A stretch of DNA of 64,000 bases from Pseudomonas sp. PDM05 (GTDB lineage: Bacteria; Pseudomonadota; Gammaproteobacteria; Pseudomonadales; Pseudomonadaceae). Below the pieces are notes generated by a model. The model was not told where the DNA came from, searched no databases, and worked only from the letters and a program-made list of their open reading frames with translations. The stretch is taken from NCBI RefSeq assembly GCF_014851685.1, contig NZ_JACVAC010000021.1, positions 1-64,000 of the forward strand, given 5' to 3'. The position numbers were made by a program, and so were the translations under genes. Below, one piece after another: positions 43,702-52,881 of this stretch (position 1 is the stretch's first letter; each line of letters starts with the position of its first letter).

Positions 43702-44214
43702 ATGACCCCTACCAAATCGATGACTGAACGTGTGTGCCAAGCCCTCGGCTTTGAAGGCCTGGCCTTGTTGATCTGCACCCCGTTGCTGGTGTGGATCACC
43801 GGCCGGCCGGCGTTGCAGATGGGCGCTGTCACGCTGGGGATCAGCCTGCTGGCGCTGACCTGGAACATCATTTTCAACAGCCTGTTCGACCGCCTCAAGG
43901 CGCGTCTGCAACTGGCCAACAACAGCGGCACGCGGGTGCTGCATGCGCTGATGTTCGAAGGCGGGCTGATCCTGGTGTGTGTGCCGTTGATCGCGGCGTG
44001 GCTGAACATCAGCTTGATGGACGCGTTTATCCTCGATATCGGTGTACTGCTGTTCTTCCTGCCGTACACCTATGTCTATCACTGGGTCTATGACGTGCTG
44101 CGTGACAAGTTCCTACAGAAACATGCCGCCCGAGGCCTCGATGCGCTGCCCGGTGATCCAGTGGCTGCCGTCGGCCAGCAAGAGGGAAATGGCCCCGCCA
44201 ATGTCGTCCGGTAA
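43702..44214 (+). CDS. PACE family multidrug/biogenic amine efflux protein
   Basis: 170-residue inner-membrane protein with four hydrophobic segments in two repeated pairs, as in the proteobacterial antimicrobial compound efflux (PACE) family. Conserved features are the ERVCQALGFEGLALLI start, TWNIIFNSLFDRLKARLQ and FEGGLILVCVPLIAAWLNIS. The C-terminal ~34 codons run antisense into the SDR gene (102 bp overlap), making it longer than the usual ~145-150 residues. Substrate inferred from family only (chlorhexidine, polyamines). Confidence 0.85.
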   Translation: MTPTKSMTERVCQALGFEGLALLICTPLLVWITGRPALQMGAVTLGISLLALTWNIIFNSLFDRLKARLQLANNSGTRVLHALMFEGGLILVCVPLIAAWLNISLMDAFILDIGVLLFFLPYTYVYHWVYDVLRDKFLQKHAARGLDALPGDPVAAVGQQEGNGPANVVR

Positions 44215-44871
44215 ACCGGCGCGGCCCAGGGCGGTATTGTTGGCGACCATCGTGTTCAATGCGGCGTTGTCACGCACGGCGCCGCCGCCGAAATCGGTCT
44301 CGATGGCACCCGGTGCAAGGATGTTCACGCTGATGCCGCGACCGCCCAACTCCTTGGCCTGATAGCGCGTGAGCACTTCCATTGCGCCTTTCATCGCGGC
44401 ATACGCGGCATAACCCGGCAGGCTGAAGCGCGCCAGGCCGCTGGAAATATTGAGAATGCGACCACCGTCGCGGATCAGCGGCAGCAGCTTCTGGGTCAGG
44501 AAAAATGGACCTTTGAATTGGATCGCCAGCAGTTGGTCGAACTGCGCCTCGGTGGTCTCGGCAAAGCTGGCATGGGCGCCGATGCCAGCGTTATTGATCA
44601 GAAAATCGAAGCGCTCCTGTGCGAAAACATCCTTGAGCAAAGTGCCGACGTCGCCAACAAAATCATTGAAGGTCGCGCTTTGGCCCACATCCAGTTGCAG
44701 CATCGCGGCACGGCCGCCCAGCGCCTGGATCTGCTCGGCCACCGCCTGGGCTTCGGCCGCAGCACTGTGGTAGGTGCCGATGATGTCGACGCCTTGTGCT
44801 GCCAGGTGCAGCGCGGTGCTTTTGCCCAGGCCACGGCTGGCGCCGGTGATCAATGCGATTTTACGGGTCAT
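44113..44871 (-). CDS. Short-chain dehydrogenase/reductase
   Basis: 252-residue classical SDR. NAD(P) motif ITGASRGLGKS near residue 7, NNAG motif near 88, catalytic Ser in LNISSGLARFS and YAAYAAMKGAM (Tyr-x3-Lys, here YAAMK), and PGAIETDFGGG. ATG 44871 has GAGAGG upstream. Divergent from a LysR gene, suggesting local control. Ends inside the convergent PACE gene. Confidence 0.9.
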   Translation of the reverse strand: MTRKIALITGASRGLGKSTALHLAAQGVDIIGTYHSAAAEAQAVAEQIQALGGRAAMLQLDVGQSATFNDFVGDVGTLLKDVFAQERFDFLINNAGIGAHASFAETTEAQFDQLLAIQFKGPFFLTQKLLPLIRDGGRILNISSGLARFSLPGYAAYAAMKGAMEVLTRYQAKELGGRGISVNILAPGAIETDFGGGAVRDNAALNTMVANNTALGRAGLPDDIGGAISLLLADGSHWITGQRIEASGGMFL

Positions 44872-44977
44872 GGTGCAATCCTCTCGGGTGGTCAGTGGGA
44901 TTGAGTGTATTTGTCCGGTCATTACGTGATAAACAGCGCTATACCGGAATCACTGGCCGGATAAAGCGAACAATCCC

Positions 44978-45874
44978 ATGAACAAACTTGAGCTGTTGCG
45001 CACCTTTGTGCGCGTTACCGAACTGTCGAGTTTTACCGGCGCGGGCGAGAGCCTGGGGCTGCCGCGCTCCACCGTGTCCGAGCATGTGCAGGCGCTGGAA
45101 GAACTGCTCGGCACGCGCCTGCTGCAGCGCACCACGCGCAAGGTCCAGGCGACCCAGGATGGTCGCGTGTTGTATGAGCGCAGCAAGGACTTGCTGGCGC
45201 ACATGGACGAGCTGGAAGGGCTGTTCCGCCAGGATGAAGCGCAATTGAGCGGGCGCATTCGCGTGGACATGCCCAACGTGATGGCACGGGAATTGATCCT
45301 GCCGCGCCTGCCCGAATTCATGGATGCGCACCCGTTGATCGAGCTGGAAATCAGCAGCACCGACCGCCAGGTCGACCTGCTCGCCGAAGGCTTCGATTGC
45401 GTACTGCGCGTCGGCGCGCAGCCGGACCAGACCGTCGTCGCGCGGCTGCTGTGCCGCCTGCCGATGATCAACTGCGCCAGCGCGGCGTACTTGCAACGGT
45501 ATGGCGTGCCCCAGACGCTGGCCGACCTCGCGCATCATCACCTGGTGCATTATGTGCGCCCGTTGGGCTCACGTTCGGCGGGGTTCGAGTACCAACAGGG
45601 CAACAAGGTGCAGCGCATTCCCATGGCCGGGCGGGTCACGGTCAACAGCACCGACGCGTACCGTGTGGCGTGCCTGGGCGGGTTTGGGATTACCCAGGTG
45701 CCGGCCCTGGGGATTCGCGAGTTGCTGGCCAGTGGGGAACTGGTGGCGGTGTTGCCCGACTACCCGGCGCCGCCGTTGGATGTGTCGTTGCTGTACGCCG
45801 GTCAGCGGCACTTGCCGCAGCGAGTGCGGGTATTCATGGATTGGTTGGCCACTCTTTTACAGTCGCAGTTGTAG
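44978..45874 (+). CDS. LysR-type transcriptional regulator
   Basis: 298-residue LysR of the group with a FVRVTELSSFTGAGESLGLPRSTVSEHV N-terminal HTH, otherwise CrgA-like. The effector domain follows (RIRVDMPNVMARELILPRLPEF). It is divergent from the SDR gene, 106 bp apart, a common arrangement in pseudomonads for oxidoreductase control. Confidence 0.9.
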   Translation: MNKLELLRTFVRVTELSSFTGAGESLGLPRSTVSEHVQALEELLGTRLLQRTTRKVQATQDGRVLYERSKDLLAHMDELEGLFRQDEAQLSGRIRVDMPNVMARELILPRLPEFMDAHPLIELEISSTDRQVDLLAEGFDCVLRVGAQPDQTVVARLLCRLPMINCASAAYLQRYGVPQTLADLAHHHLVHYVRPLGSRSAGFEYQQGNKVQRIPMAGRVTVNSTDAYRVACLGGFGITQVPALGIRELLASGELVAVLPDYPAPPLDVSLLYAGQRHLPQRVRVFMDWLATLLQSQL

Positions 45875-45875
45875 C

Positions 45876-45912
45876 AAATGTGGGAGGTGGCTTGCCCCTC
45901 CCACATTTTTTT
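45876..45912. terminator. REP-like terminator
   Basis: AAATGTGGGAG / CTCCCACATTT with 11-base loop and T-run. Lies between convergent LysR and pit genes. Confidence 0.65.
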
Positions 45913-45925
45913 ACCCTCTGCCGGG

Positions 45926-47542
45926 TCAGAAGAGTTTGGTGAATAGCCAGTAGAGGCTGCCCGACAACACAATCGCCGCCGGCAACGTCAACACCCACGC
46001 CATCAACAGATTGCGGATGGTCTTCATCTGCAACCCGCCGCCATTGGCCACCATGGTTCCCGCCACACCGGACGACAGCACATGGGTGGTCGACACCGGC
46101 AAGCCAAACATATCCGCCGCGCCGATGGTCAGCATCGCCACGGTTTCCGCCGAAGCCCCTTGGGCATAGGTCATGTGGGTCTTGCCGATCTTCTCGCCCA
46201 CCGTCACCACGATGCGTTTCCAGCCGACCATGGTGCCCAGGCCGAGGGCGATGGCCACGGCGATCTTCACCCACAGCGGGATAAAGCGCGTGGAGTTGTC
46301 GATCTGTTGCTTGAACAGTTGCAGCTTGCTTTGGGTATCGGCGTCGAAATTGCCGACCTTGCCCTTGTCCATCAAGCGAATGGTTTCGCTGGTCAGGTAC
46401 ATGTCGTTACGCACGTTGCCCACCGCTTCGGCGGGGACTTTGGCCAGGGAGCCGTAGCCTTTGACCTGCTCGCCGATCTGCCCGGCGAGGGCGGCGAGGG
46501 CCGGGATCAGTTGCGGAGTGACTTCCTTGGTACTGACGTACGCCGACAGAATCGGCCGTGGGTTGCCCGGCAATGCCTGCGGCGCGCTTTTCGCCAGCGC
46601 CACTTGGGTCACTTCGGCCACGGCGGCAAATTGCAAGGATTGCTCGGCGGGCATGGTGCGGTTCAGCGCGTAGGCCATTGGCAACGTGCCCACCAGGATC
46701 AGCATGATCAGGCCCATGCCTTTTTGCCCATCGTTGGAGCCGTGGGCGAACGACACGCCGGTGCAGGTGGCGATCAGCATGCCGCGAATCCACCACGGCG
46801 GCGGGGTGTCGCCTTTCGGCGCCTTGTACAGCGAGCGGTTCTTCACAAACGCGCGCAGCGCCAGCAACAGCAGGGCGGCAAAGCCAAAGCCGATCAGCGG
46901 CGACAGCAGCAGCGCGTAACCGATCTTGGTGGCCTGGGCCCAATCCACTCCGCTGGTGCCGTCACGCCCGTGCATCAAGGCATTCGCCACGCCGACGCCG
47001 ATGATCGAGCCGATCAGGGTGTGGGACGACGAGGCCGGCAAACCCAGCCACCAGGTGCCCAGGTTCCACAGGATCGCGGCGATCAGCAGGGCGAAGATCA
47101 TCGCGAAACCGGCCGACGAGCCGACCTGCAAAATCAGCTCCACCGGCAGCAGGGCAATGATGCCGAACGCCACGGCACCGCTGGAGAGCAGCACGCCGAG
47201 GAAGTTGAAAAAGCCCGACCACACCACCGCAAAATGCGGCGGCAGCGAGTTGGTGTAGATCACCGTCGCCACCGCGTTGGCGGTGTCGTGGAAGCCGTTG
47301 ACGAACTCGAAGCCCAGGGCGATCAACAGCGCCACGCCGAGCAGCAGGAAGGGGGTCCAGGTGGTGACCACCGTGCCCAGTTCGTGCATGTCGTGCATCA
47401 GGCTGTAGGCGGTGAACAGCAGGCCCATGGCGAGCACGGCGAAGAAAATGATCACCGTGAGCAGGTTGGGCTTCTTGTCCAGCCGGGGTTTGGGGTCTGC
47501 GGGGGAGGCGTGCGTGGAGGCAGTCAGGGAAGGGGTGGCCAT
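45926..47542 (-). CDS. pit: Low-affinity inorganic phosphate transporter Pit
   Basis: 538-residue integral membrane transporter of the PiT family. Both family signatures are visible: GFEFVNGFHDTANAVATVIYT near residue 80 and FAHGSNDGQKGMGL near 275, plus LPASSSHTLIGSIIG. A hydrophilic loop separates the two halves. It exchanges metal-phosphate with protons. The long leader MATPSLTASTHASPADP is cytoplasmic. Convergent with LysR. Confidence 0.94.
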   Translation of the reverse strand: MATPSLTASTHASPADPKPRLDKKPNLLTVIIFFAVLAMGLLFTAYSLMHDMHELGTVVTTWTPFLLLGVALLIALGFEFVNGFHDTANAVATVIYTNSLPPHFAVVWSGFFNFLGVLLSSGAVAFGIIALLPVELILQVGSSAGFAMIFALLIAAILWNLGTWWLGLPASSSHTLIGSIIGVGVANALMHGRDGTSGVDWAQATKIGYALLLSPLIGFGFAALLLLALRAFVKNRSLYKAPKGDTPPPWWIRGMLIATCTGVSFAHGSNDGQKGMGLIMLILVGTLPMAYALNRTMPAEQSLQFAAVAEVTQVALAKSAPQALPGNPRPILSAYVSTKEVTPQLIPALAALAGQIGEQVKGYGSLAKVPAEAVGNVRNDMYLTSETIRLMDKGKVGNFDADTQSKLQLFKQQIDNSTRFIPLWVKIAVAIALGLGTMVGWKRIVVTVGEKIGKTHMTYAQGASAETVAMLTIGAADMFGLPVSTTHVLSSGVAGTMVANGGGLQMKTIRNLLMAWVLTLPAAIVLSGSLYWLFTKLF

Positions 47543-47665
47543 GCCGGAGCATCCAGTGTGAGAGGGATGCTGCCCATGATCATTGCAGAATGTTACAGAG
47601 ATGCTGCCATATGTCAGTGTTTCAATGATTGAAGATGCCGCTGGTCGAGATCACACCGCAGGGCC

Positions 47666-47687
47666 AAATGTGGGAGCGACCACATTT
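47666..47687. terminator. Small hairpin downstream of CorA-like gene
   Basis: AAATGTGG-GAGCGA-CCACATTT, a terminator-like stem on the minus strand, 16 bp after the stop of the transporter gene. Confidence 0.45.
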
Positions 47688-47703
47688 TCAATGGCGTTCC
47701 AGT

Positions 47704-48726
47704 TCAGTAATCCTTGCGTTTGCGGAACGCCCAGCGCCCTGCAATCAGGGTAAAGGTCGCGACCAAGGCCACCAATATCCAGAAGCCTTCCGGGTCCTGG
47801 GAAAGCGGCACGCCCCCCACGTTCATGCCGAAAAAACCGGCAATGATGTTGATCGGCAATGCCAGCACCGTCACCACCGTCAGGGTGAACAGCGTGCGGT
47901 TGCTTTGCTCGTTGAGGTTGGCGGCGATCTCTTCCTGCAACAGCTTGATACGCTCTCCGAGCGCCGTGAGGTCGTTGATGATCAGCGCAAACTCCTCGGT
48001 GGATTTGCGCAACTCCTTCACGTCTTCCTTTTGCAGCCACTGCGGTGGGCGGTTGAGCAGGCGCAGCAGCGAGCCCGGTTCCAGCGCCAGCAGGCGTTGC
48101 AGGCGCACCAGCACCCGCCGCGCGGCACCGAGTTCGGCGCGGTTGGTGGACAGGCGCGAAGACAGCAACTGGTCTTCGATATGGTCGACGCTGATGCTGG
48201 TCTTGCGCACGATCTGCGTCAGCACCTCGCCCTGATCGCGCAGCAGATGCACGAGCAACTCCAGCGGCGAACGGAAGCGTTCCCCGGCCTTTACCGACGA
48301 GCGCAGTTTGTCCACCGAGTGCAACGGTTGCAGGCGTGCACTGATCAGCAGGCGGCTGCGGGCGCACACCCACAGCGTGGAAATATCCGACGAGACCATG
48401 CTGCTGAAGTTGAACACCACGTCGTTGACCACCGCCAGCAAGGCCGAGTCAACGTGTTCGATACGGGTGGAGCGTGAGCCTTCGTGCAGGGCTTCGAAGA
48501 ACTCATCCGGCAATTCCAGATGCTTCTGCATCCAGCGTTCGCACGCGGCATGGGCCAGGTTCAGGTGCAGCCACAGGAATTCTTCCGGGTCTTGTGGGGC
48601 CTGTAGCGCAGCCAGTGCGGTGGCCGAGTCGATCTGTTCACCCTTTTCGCCTGGGCGAAAACGAAAACCGTAGAGCAAGCCGAACAGGTCGGAGTCCTGG
48701 TGGCTGTGGTCAATGCTGTGATTCAT
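47704..48726 (-). CDS. CorA/ZntB-like divalent cation transporter
   Basis: 340-residue CorA superfamily protein. The long cytoplasmic N-terminal domain is followed by two membrane segments at the end, with the signature FFGMNVGG (GMN motif) at the first. Regions like QSNRTLFTLTVVTVLALPINIIAG are typical of ZntB members. It may carry Zn or Mg; ZntB is favoured by the acidic, His-rich N-terminus NHSIDHSHQDSDLFGLLYGF. Direction of transport is not decided by sequence. Confidence 0.88.
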   Translation of the reverse strand: MNHSIDHSHQDSDLFGLLYGFRFRPGEKGEQIDSATALAALQAPQDPEEFLWLHLNLAHAACERWMQKHLELPDEFFEALHEGSRSTRIEHVDSALLAVVNDVVFNFSSMVSSDISTLWVCARSRLLISARLQPLHSVDKLRSSVKAGERFRSPLELLVHLLRDQGEVLTQIVRKTSISVDHIEDQLLSSRLSTNRAELGAARRVLVRLQRLLALEPGSLLRLLNRPPQWLQKEDVKELRKSTEEFALIINDLTALGERIKLLQEEIAANLNEQSNRTLFTLTVVTVLALPINIIAGFFGMNVGGVPLSQDPEGFWILVALVATFTLIAGRWAFRKRKDY

Positions 48727-48866
48727 GGAGGCTCGCAGGGAAAGGGCCTGTAGGACGTTTCACAGGTCGCGTAGCTGAATCATTGCAAGGAGATTTGACA
48801 TTTTTGTGACGGTTTTCTGTTTATTTCGCCGGCATGACGTTTATTTGACCATTTGTCAGGAAGCGT

Positions 48867-48893
48867 TCAAGAACCCTCTAGCCCGGCCGATTC
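48867..48893 (+). promoter_or_regulatory. Sigma-28 (FliA) promoter candidate
   Basis: TCAAGAAC-N11-GCCGATTC resembles TAAAGTTT-N11-GCCGATAA with exact spacing, 95 bp upstream of the chemoreceptor start. Confidence 0.5.
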
Positions 48894-48987
48894 AAGCGGT
48901 ATGAACCGCCGTGGATGGACGGTGCCTTTGATGACAAGGATGTTGTGGCGTGCATGCACGAACTTCTTGTATCGAGGCTTTACCCCG

Positions 48988-50616
48988 ATGAACGTTTTGC
49001 GTACCTCCTTGAGAGCACAAATCCTGTCGCTACTCGGTGGCAGCCTGCTGGCGATGCTGTTGATCGCCCTGGCCTGTTTCAACTTCCTGTCCAATGGGGT
49101 GCAGAGTTATCGCAGTTTGATCGATGGGCCGTTGCAAACCTCGCAGTTGATCGACGAGGCCAACCTGCAATTCAAGGTGCAAGTGCAGGAATGGAAAAAC
49201 GTTTTGCTGCGCGGCAAGCAACCCCAGGACATGGACAAATACTGGGGCCAGTTCCAGGACCGCCAGCGCGATGTACAAGGCATCCTCGCCCGGCTGGTCA
49301 CCCAGACCCATGACGATGCGGCCTTGAGCCGACGTATCGAGACCCTGCGCCAGGAACATCAGCAACTCGGTGTGGCCTACCAGAAAGGCCGCGACGCCTA
49401 CGTGGCAGCTGGCAGCGATGCCGCGGCCGGCGATGCCGCCGTCAAAGGCGTGGACCGCGCCGCCAGCGACCAGATGAGCGCGCTGGTCAGTGACCTGCGT
49501 GAGCAAGGCGCGAAACAATCCCTTGCCATCAGCGCCTATGCCGAACGCACGGTGATCGTCGGTCTGGCGATCATGCTGCTGTCTGGCGTATTGATCGGGC
49601 TGTTCAGCCTGTGGTTGATCAACCGCAACTTGATCCTGCCGATCCGTGGCTTGATCGACTACGTGACCCAACTGAGCCACGGCCGCTTTGCCGAGCGCGT
49701 CGCCAGCCGTCGCCAGGACGAACTCGGCCACCTGGCCGCTGCCGCCAACACCTTGCGCGACTTCCTCGCCGAAACTTTCAGCCGCTTGCAGCGCAGCGCC
49801 ACTGATCTGGTCAGCGCCAGCGGCGAGTTGAATTCGATTGCCGGGCAGATGAGCGCCGGCACCCATGAACAATTCAACCGCACCGACCAAGTCGCTACGG
49901 CGATGACCGAAATGTCGGCCACCGCTCAGGAAGTCGCACGCCACGCCGCTAGCGCTTCACGCGCTGCCGATGAGGCGGATCACTCGGCCCGTGAAGGCGG
50001 TGAAGTGATGCAAGTCACCATTGCCACCATCGGCCAGATGCGCAACGAAATCCTCAACACCGGCACCATCATCCGCCAGTTGGAAACCGACAGCGTGCGT
50101 ATCGGCAAGGTGCTCGAAGTGATTCGCGCAATTGCCGAGCAGACCAACCTGCTGGCGCTCAACGCCGCGATCGAAGCGGCACGTGCAGGCGAGGCCGGGC
50201 GTGGTTTTGCGGTGGTGGCCGATGAGGTGCGCAGCCTGGCACAACGCACGGCGGCGTCGATCATCGAGATCAACCAGATTATTCACGCGGTGCAAACCGG
50301 CGCGGTGGATGCGGCCGAGGCGATTGTCAGTGGCCAGGCGAGCAGCGATGCGAGTGTGGAAAAAGTCGCCCAGGCCGGCGCCATGTTGACGCACATCACC
50401 CAAGCGGTGGAGGCGATTCGTGACATGAACCGGCAGATTGCGACGGCGGCCGAAGAGCAGACATCGGTGGCCGAGGATATTTCGCGCAACATCACGCAGA
50501 TCACGACGGTGGCGACGGCGAATATGGATAACGTGCAGCGTACCGAAGCGGCGAGTCTGAACTTGCGGGGCTTGTCGGGGGAGTTGAATGAGGTGACAGC
50601 GCGTTTGGGCGCTTGA
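48988..50616 (+). CDS. Methyl-accepting chemotaxis protein
   Basis: 542-residue transmembrane chemoreceptor. Membrane segments are at about residues 10-32 and 187-211, enclosing a helical periplasmic domain of about 150 residues. A HAMP region follows (INRNLILPIRGLIDYVTQL) and the signalling domain has IAEQTNLLALNAAIEAARAG and FAVVADEVRSLAQRT. ATG 48988 is chosen by GAGG upstream and by domain start; the frame extends 45 codons upstream without support. Ligand unknown. A FliA-like promoter is present. Confidence 0.92.
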   Translation: MNVLRTSLRAQILSLLGGSLLAMLLIALACFNFLSNGVQSYRSLIDGPLQTSQLIDEANLQFKVQVQEWKNVLLRGKQPQDMDKYWGQFQDRQRDVQGILARLVTQTHDDAALSRRIETLRQEHQQLGVAYQKGRDAYVAAGSDAAAGDAAVKGVDRAASDQMSALVSDLREQGAKQSLAISAYAERTVIVGLAIMLLSGVLIGLFSLWLINRNLILPIRGLIDYVTQLSHGRFAERVASRRQDELGHLAAAANTLRDFLAETFSRLQRSATDLVSASGELNSIAGQMSAGTHEQFNRTDQVATAMTEMSATAQEVARHAASASRAADEADHSAREGGEVMQVTIATIGQMRNEILNTGTIIRQLETDSVRIGKVLEVIRAIAEQTNLLALNAAIEAARAGEAGRGFAVVADEVRSLAQRTAASIIEINQIIHAVQTGAVDAAEAIVSGQASSDASVEKVAQAGAMLTHITQAVEAIRDMNRQIATAAEEQTSVAEDISRNITQITTVATANMDNVQRTEAASLNLRGLSGELNEVTARLGA

Positions 50617-50622
50617 TCACAG

Positions 50623-50711
50623 TGTGGGAGCGGGCTTGCCCGCGAATGCGGTGTATCAGCGATGAATGAGTCAACTGACACTCCGCCTTCGCGAGCAAGC
50701 CCGCTCCCACA
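50623..50711. repeat. REPIN
   Basis: Inverted TGTGGGAGCGGGCTTGCCCG halves, 89 bp, between convergent chemoreceptor and PepSY genes. One internal arm (TGCGGTGTATCAG / CTGACACTCCGCC) is imperfect. Confidence 0.85.
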
Positions 50712-50729
50712 TGGGGTTCTGCGTTTTGA

Positions 50730-51035
50730 TCAAGTATCCAGTTTGTTTTCCAGCACTTCGCCGGTCTTGGCGTCGAGCTTCACGTCCCACTTCTTGCCGG
50801 TGGTGTCGGTCAGTTCAACTTCGTAGACCAGGCGACCGGCCTTGTCCTCCAGCTCGGTGTCGTGGATAACGGCGCCAGGGTGTTTGGCGAGGGCGTCTTT
50901 GTTGAGTTGTTCAAAAGGCTTCACCGCGCCGGATTGCAACAGGCTTGGAATCTGGTCAGGGCGAACGTCGGCTTGAGCCAGGCCGGCGGTCAGGGTCAAG
51001 GCGGTGGCGGCGAACAAAGCGGTCAGGGTTTTCAT
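50730..51035 (-). CDS. PepSY-domain periplasmic protein
   Basis: 101-residue protein with a signal peptide at about residues 1-22 (MKTLTALFAATALTLTAGLAQA). The mature part is a single PepSY domain (HDTELEDKAGRLVYEVELTD, then DVKLDAKTGEVLENKLD). PepSY domains regulate proteases or bind ligands in the periplasm; a more specific role is unknown. GGACC lies before the ATG. No two-component genes accompany it here. Confidence 0.88.
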   Translation of the reverse strand: MKTLTALFAATALTLTAGLAQADVRPDQIPSLLQSGAVKPFEQLNKDALAKHPGAVIHDTELEDKAGRLVYEVELTDTTGKKWDVKLDAKTGEVLENKLDT

Positions 51036-51227
51036 CGTGTGGGTCCTTTTGGGGTGAGCTGTTTAAGTGGCCTCAGGTTAGTCAGCGCAACTTAACTCAC
51101 CCTTAATTATTTCAAGCAGTTGCGCAGTTTGTTCAATTCGTCGGGCGCGGCGGGTTTCATGCCGGGGGCTGTGGCAATCGCACCTGCTGTTGCTGGTGTT
51201 CGCGGGCACTGCGTTTTATCGCGATGC
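51036..51227. other. Intergenic region, possibly decayed genes
   Basis: 192 bp without intact gene. On the plus strand at 51192-51228 a hydrophobic stretch HLLLLVFAGTAFYRDA ends at TAG and looks like a membrane-protein tail without a body. On the minus strand, the continuation of the AraC-like fragment has stops. It is probably decayed sequence. Confidence 0.4.
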
Positions 51228-51521
51228 CTAGCGCACGGCCTCCAAGGACAGGTCTGCGTGCAACAACGGGGCGAGATCGAACACGGCAGGCTCGGCACAT
51301 AGCACCGATACCTCACCCTGGCTCTCAAGAATGGCGTGGGGCTGACGCGAAGGGATAAACAGACGATGGGCTCTGGTGACCTGGCCATCGAGGTTGACCG
51401 TGATCGGCGAACCGTTGGAGCACATCACCTGATGCGCATGGGGCGCGGTACGCCCCAGCTCGCCGATGATCAGGCCGTAGTCACGCCCCAACCACAGGCG
51501 GCCTGACCAATGGGCCTTCAC
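51228..51521 (-). pseudogene. Truncated AraC-type regulator N-terminal domain
   Basis: 97-residue open frame starting GTG at 51521, directly abutting the glpQ stop (TGAGTG) and therefore possibly coupled. It reads as the cupin-like sensor part of an AraC regulator (GRLWLGRDYGLIIGELGRTA, HRLFIPSRQPHAILES). The C-terminal HTH domain is missing and a stop follows after AVR. It may be a truncated pseudogene or a stand-alone cupin. Confidence 0.5.
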
Positions 51522-52649
51522 TCAGTACTTATAGTCGTTCAGCAAGTCCTGCACGCTGGACGACGGCCAGCGCTTGTAGAACTTCAGCAGTTCGGCCGCG
51601 CGGTTGGTGAAGATGCCGTCCACGCCAGCCTTCATCACCTTGTCGAAGTCCACCGGCTCATCGACGGTGTAGACGTGCACCAGCAGGCCTTTGTCGTGGG
51701 TCAGCTTGTTCATTTCAGGCTTGACCAGGTTCGAATAACTTTGATCGCCATGGGCGGTCAGCTCAGCCGACGGGCCAGTGCCGATGGCGCCGAGGCTCTT
51801 GGCTTCGTCGACCCACTTTTCGAACTCGGCGGCGTCTTTCGGCTCTTGCTTGGCATAGTAGGCGGCCTTGGTGGTTTCGCCGGACTCGGCGAACGTCTGC
51901 TTGGATTTTGGCTCGATGCTGCCTTCACCGACCCACAACAGCAGGATTTTCGGGGTGTTCGGCATCTCTTTTTGCAGCTCGACCAGGCTCGACTTCTCGA
52001 AGGTTTGCAGCACCACGCGGCCCTTGCCCTGGCCGACACCGGTGTTGCTCTTGCCCAGCTTGGAGCCGGCGGAACTCAACCAGCCTTTATCCAGCAGCTT
52101 GTTTTTCAGGTCGGCCTCGATGCCCGGGAATTGCTTGGGCTCCTTGGTCTCGATGTACAGGCCGGGTTTGTGCTGTGGGTTGCCTTCGGCGATCTTGATG
52201 ATGTCGTCCAGGCTCTGGATTTTCAGGCCGACGAAACCCGGGCGGGCGCGGTCCGGGTAAGCGGCGTTGAACCAGCTGCCGGCGTCGAGGCTTTGCAGTT
52301 CTTTCCAGGTGAATTCGTTGGCCGGTGCGTCTTTGCGCTCGGGGAACTTGGTGGCCACGTCGGTGGTGCGCTGCAGGTTGTTGTCGTGCAGGGCGAACAG
52401 CACGCCGTCCTTGCTGCGTTGCAGGTCCATTTCCAGGTAGTCGGCACCCAGGTCGCGTGCAACTTTGTAGGCGGCGGCGGTGGATTCGGGAGCGTCGTAC
52501 GAGGCGCCACGGTGAGCGATGACGGCGGGATACGGAATGCCTTCGTTTGTCGCCAATTCAGCCGGGCTGATCGGATCGGCAGCCTGTGCCTGGCCGAGGC
52601 CAAGCGTCAGGGCGAGCAGCAGGGCGCTCTTGGTGAACGTGACAGGCAT
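51522..52649 (-). CDS. glpQ: Periplasmic glycerophosphodiester phosphodiesterase
   Basis: 375-residue GDPD enzyme that hydrolyses deacylated phospholipids to glycerol 3-phosphate and alcohol. Signal peptide about residues 1-23 (MPVTFTKSALLLALTLGLGQ, then AQAADP). Catalytic His motifs: IAHRGASYDAPESTAAAY, LEMDLQRSKDGVLFALHD and YIETKEPKQF. ATG 52649 has AAAGGAC upstream. Monocistronic with the AraC-like fragment downstream. Confidence 0.92.
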   Translation of the reverse strand: MPVTFTKSALLLALTLGLGQAQAADPISPAELATNEGIPYPAVIAHRGASYDAPESTAAAYKVARDLGADYLEMDLQRSKDGVLFALHDNNLQRTTDVATKFPERKDAPANEFTWKELQSLDAGSWFNAAYPDRARPGFVGLKIQSLDDIIKIAEGNPQHKPGLYIETKEPKQFPGIEADLKNKLLDKGWLSSAGSKLGKSNTGVGQGKGRVVLQTFEKSSLVELQKEMPNTPKILLLWVGEGSIEPKSKQTFAESGETTKAAYYAKQEPKDAAEFEKWVDEAKSLGAIGTGPSAELTAHGDQSYSNLVKPEMNKLTHDKGLLVHVYTVDEPVDFDKVMKAGVDGIFTNRAAELLKFYKRWPSSSVQDLLNDYKY

Positions 52650-52849
52650 ATGCGAAGTCCTTTCGTGGAGGTAGCTTTGAGAAGGCCTCCTTTTTAACAA
52701 TTGATTGCGAACGGCGCCATCACCAAACCGACATTAACGTGCGCATGCGCCAATTTTCTGGGTTTTTTTGCGGTGCATTGCAGTACTCTTGCCCGAAGCT
52801 TCCCCGACAGAGGGCGGCAATTTCTGCCACGCGTGTAAACCATCTTTCC

Positions 52850-52867
52850 AGTCCCTGTGGGACTTTT
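52850..52867 (+). promoter_or_regulatory. Leader hairpin
   Basis: AGTCCC-TGT-GGGACT followed by TTT, in the leader 15 bp before the start of the next gene. It could be a small attenuator or the 3' hairpin of an unseen transcript. Confidence 0.4.
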
Positions 52868-52881
52868 CAGTGAGGTTTACC

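Noticed and set aside
46082..47632. 516-codon plus-strand frame opposite pit
   Set aside because: Antisense to a clear Pit transporter; sequence low-complexity and Arg/Gln/His-rich.
51192..51228. Plus-strand HLLLLVFAGTAFYRDA tail as a gene
   Set aside because: Only the last few codons are plausible; no start or upstream body, so recorded only as possible decayed sequence.
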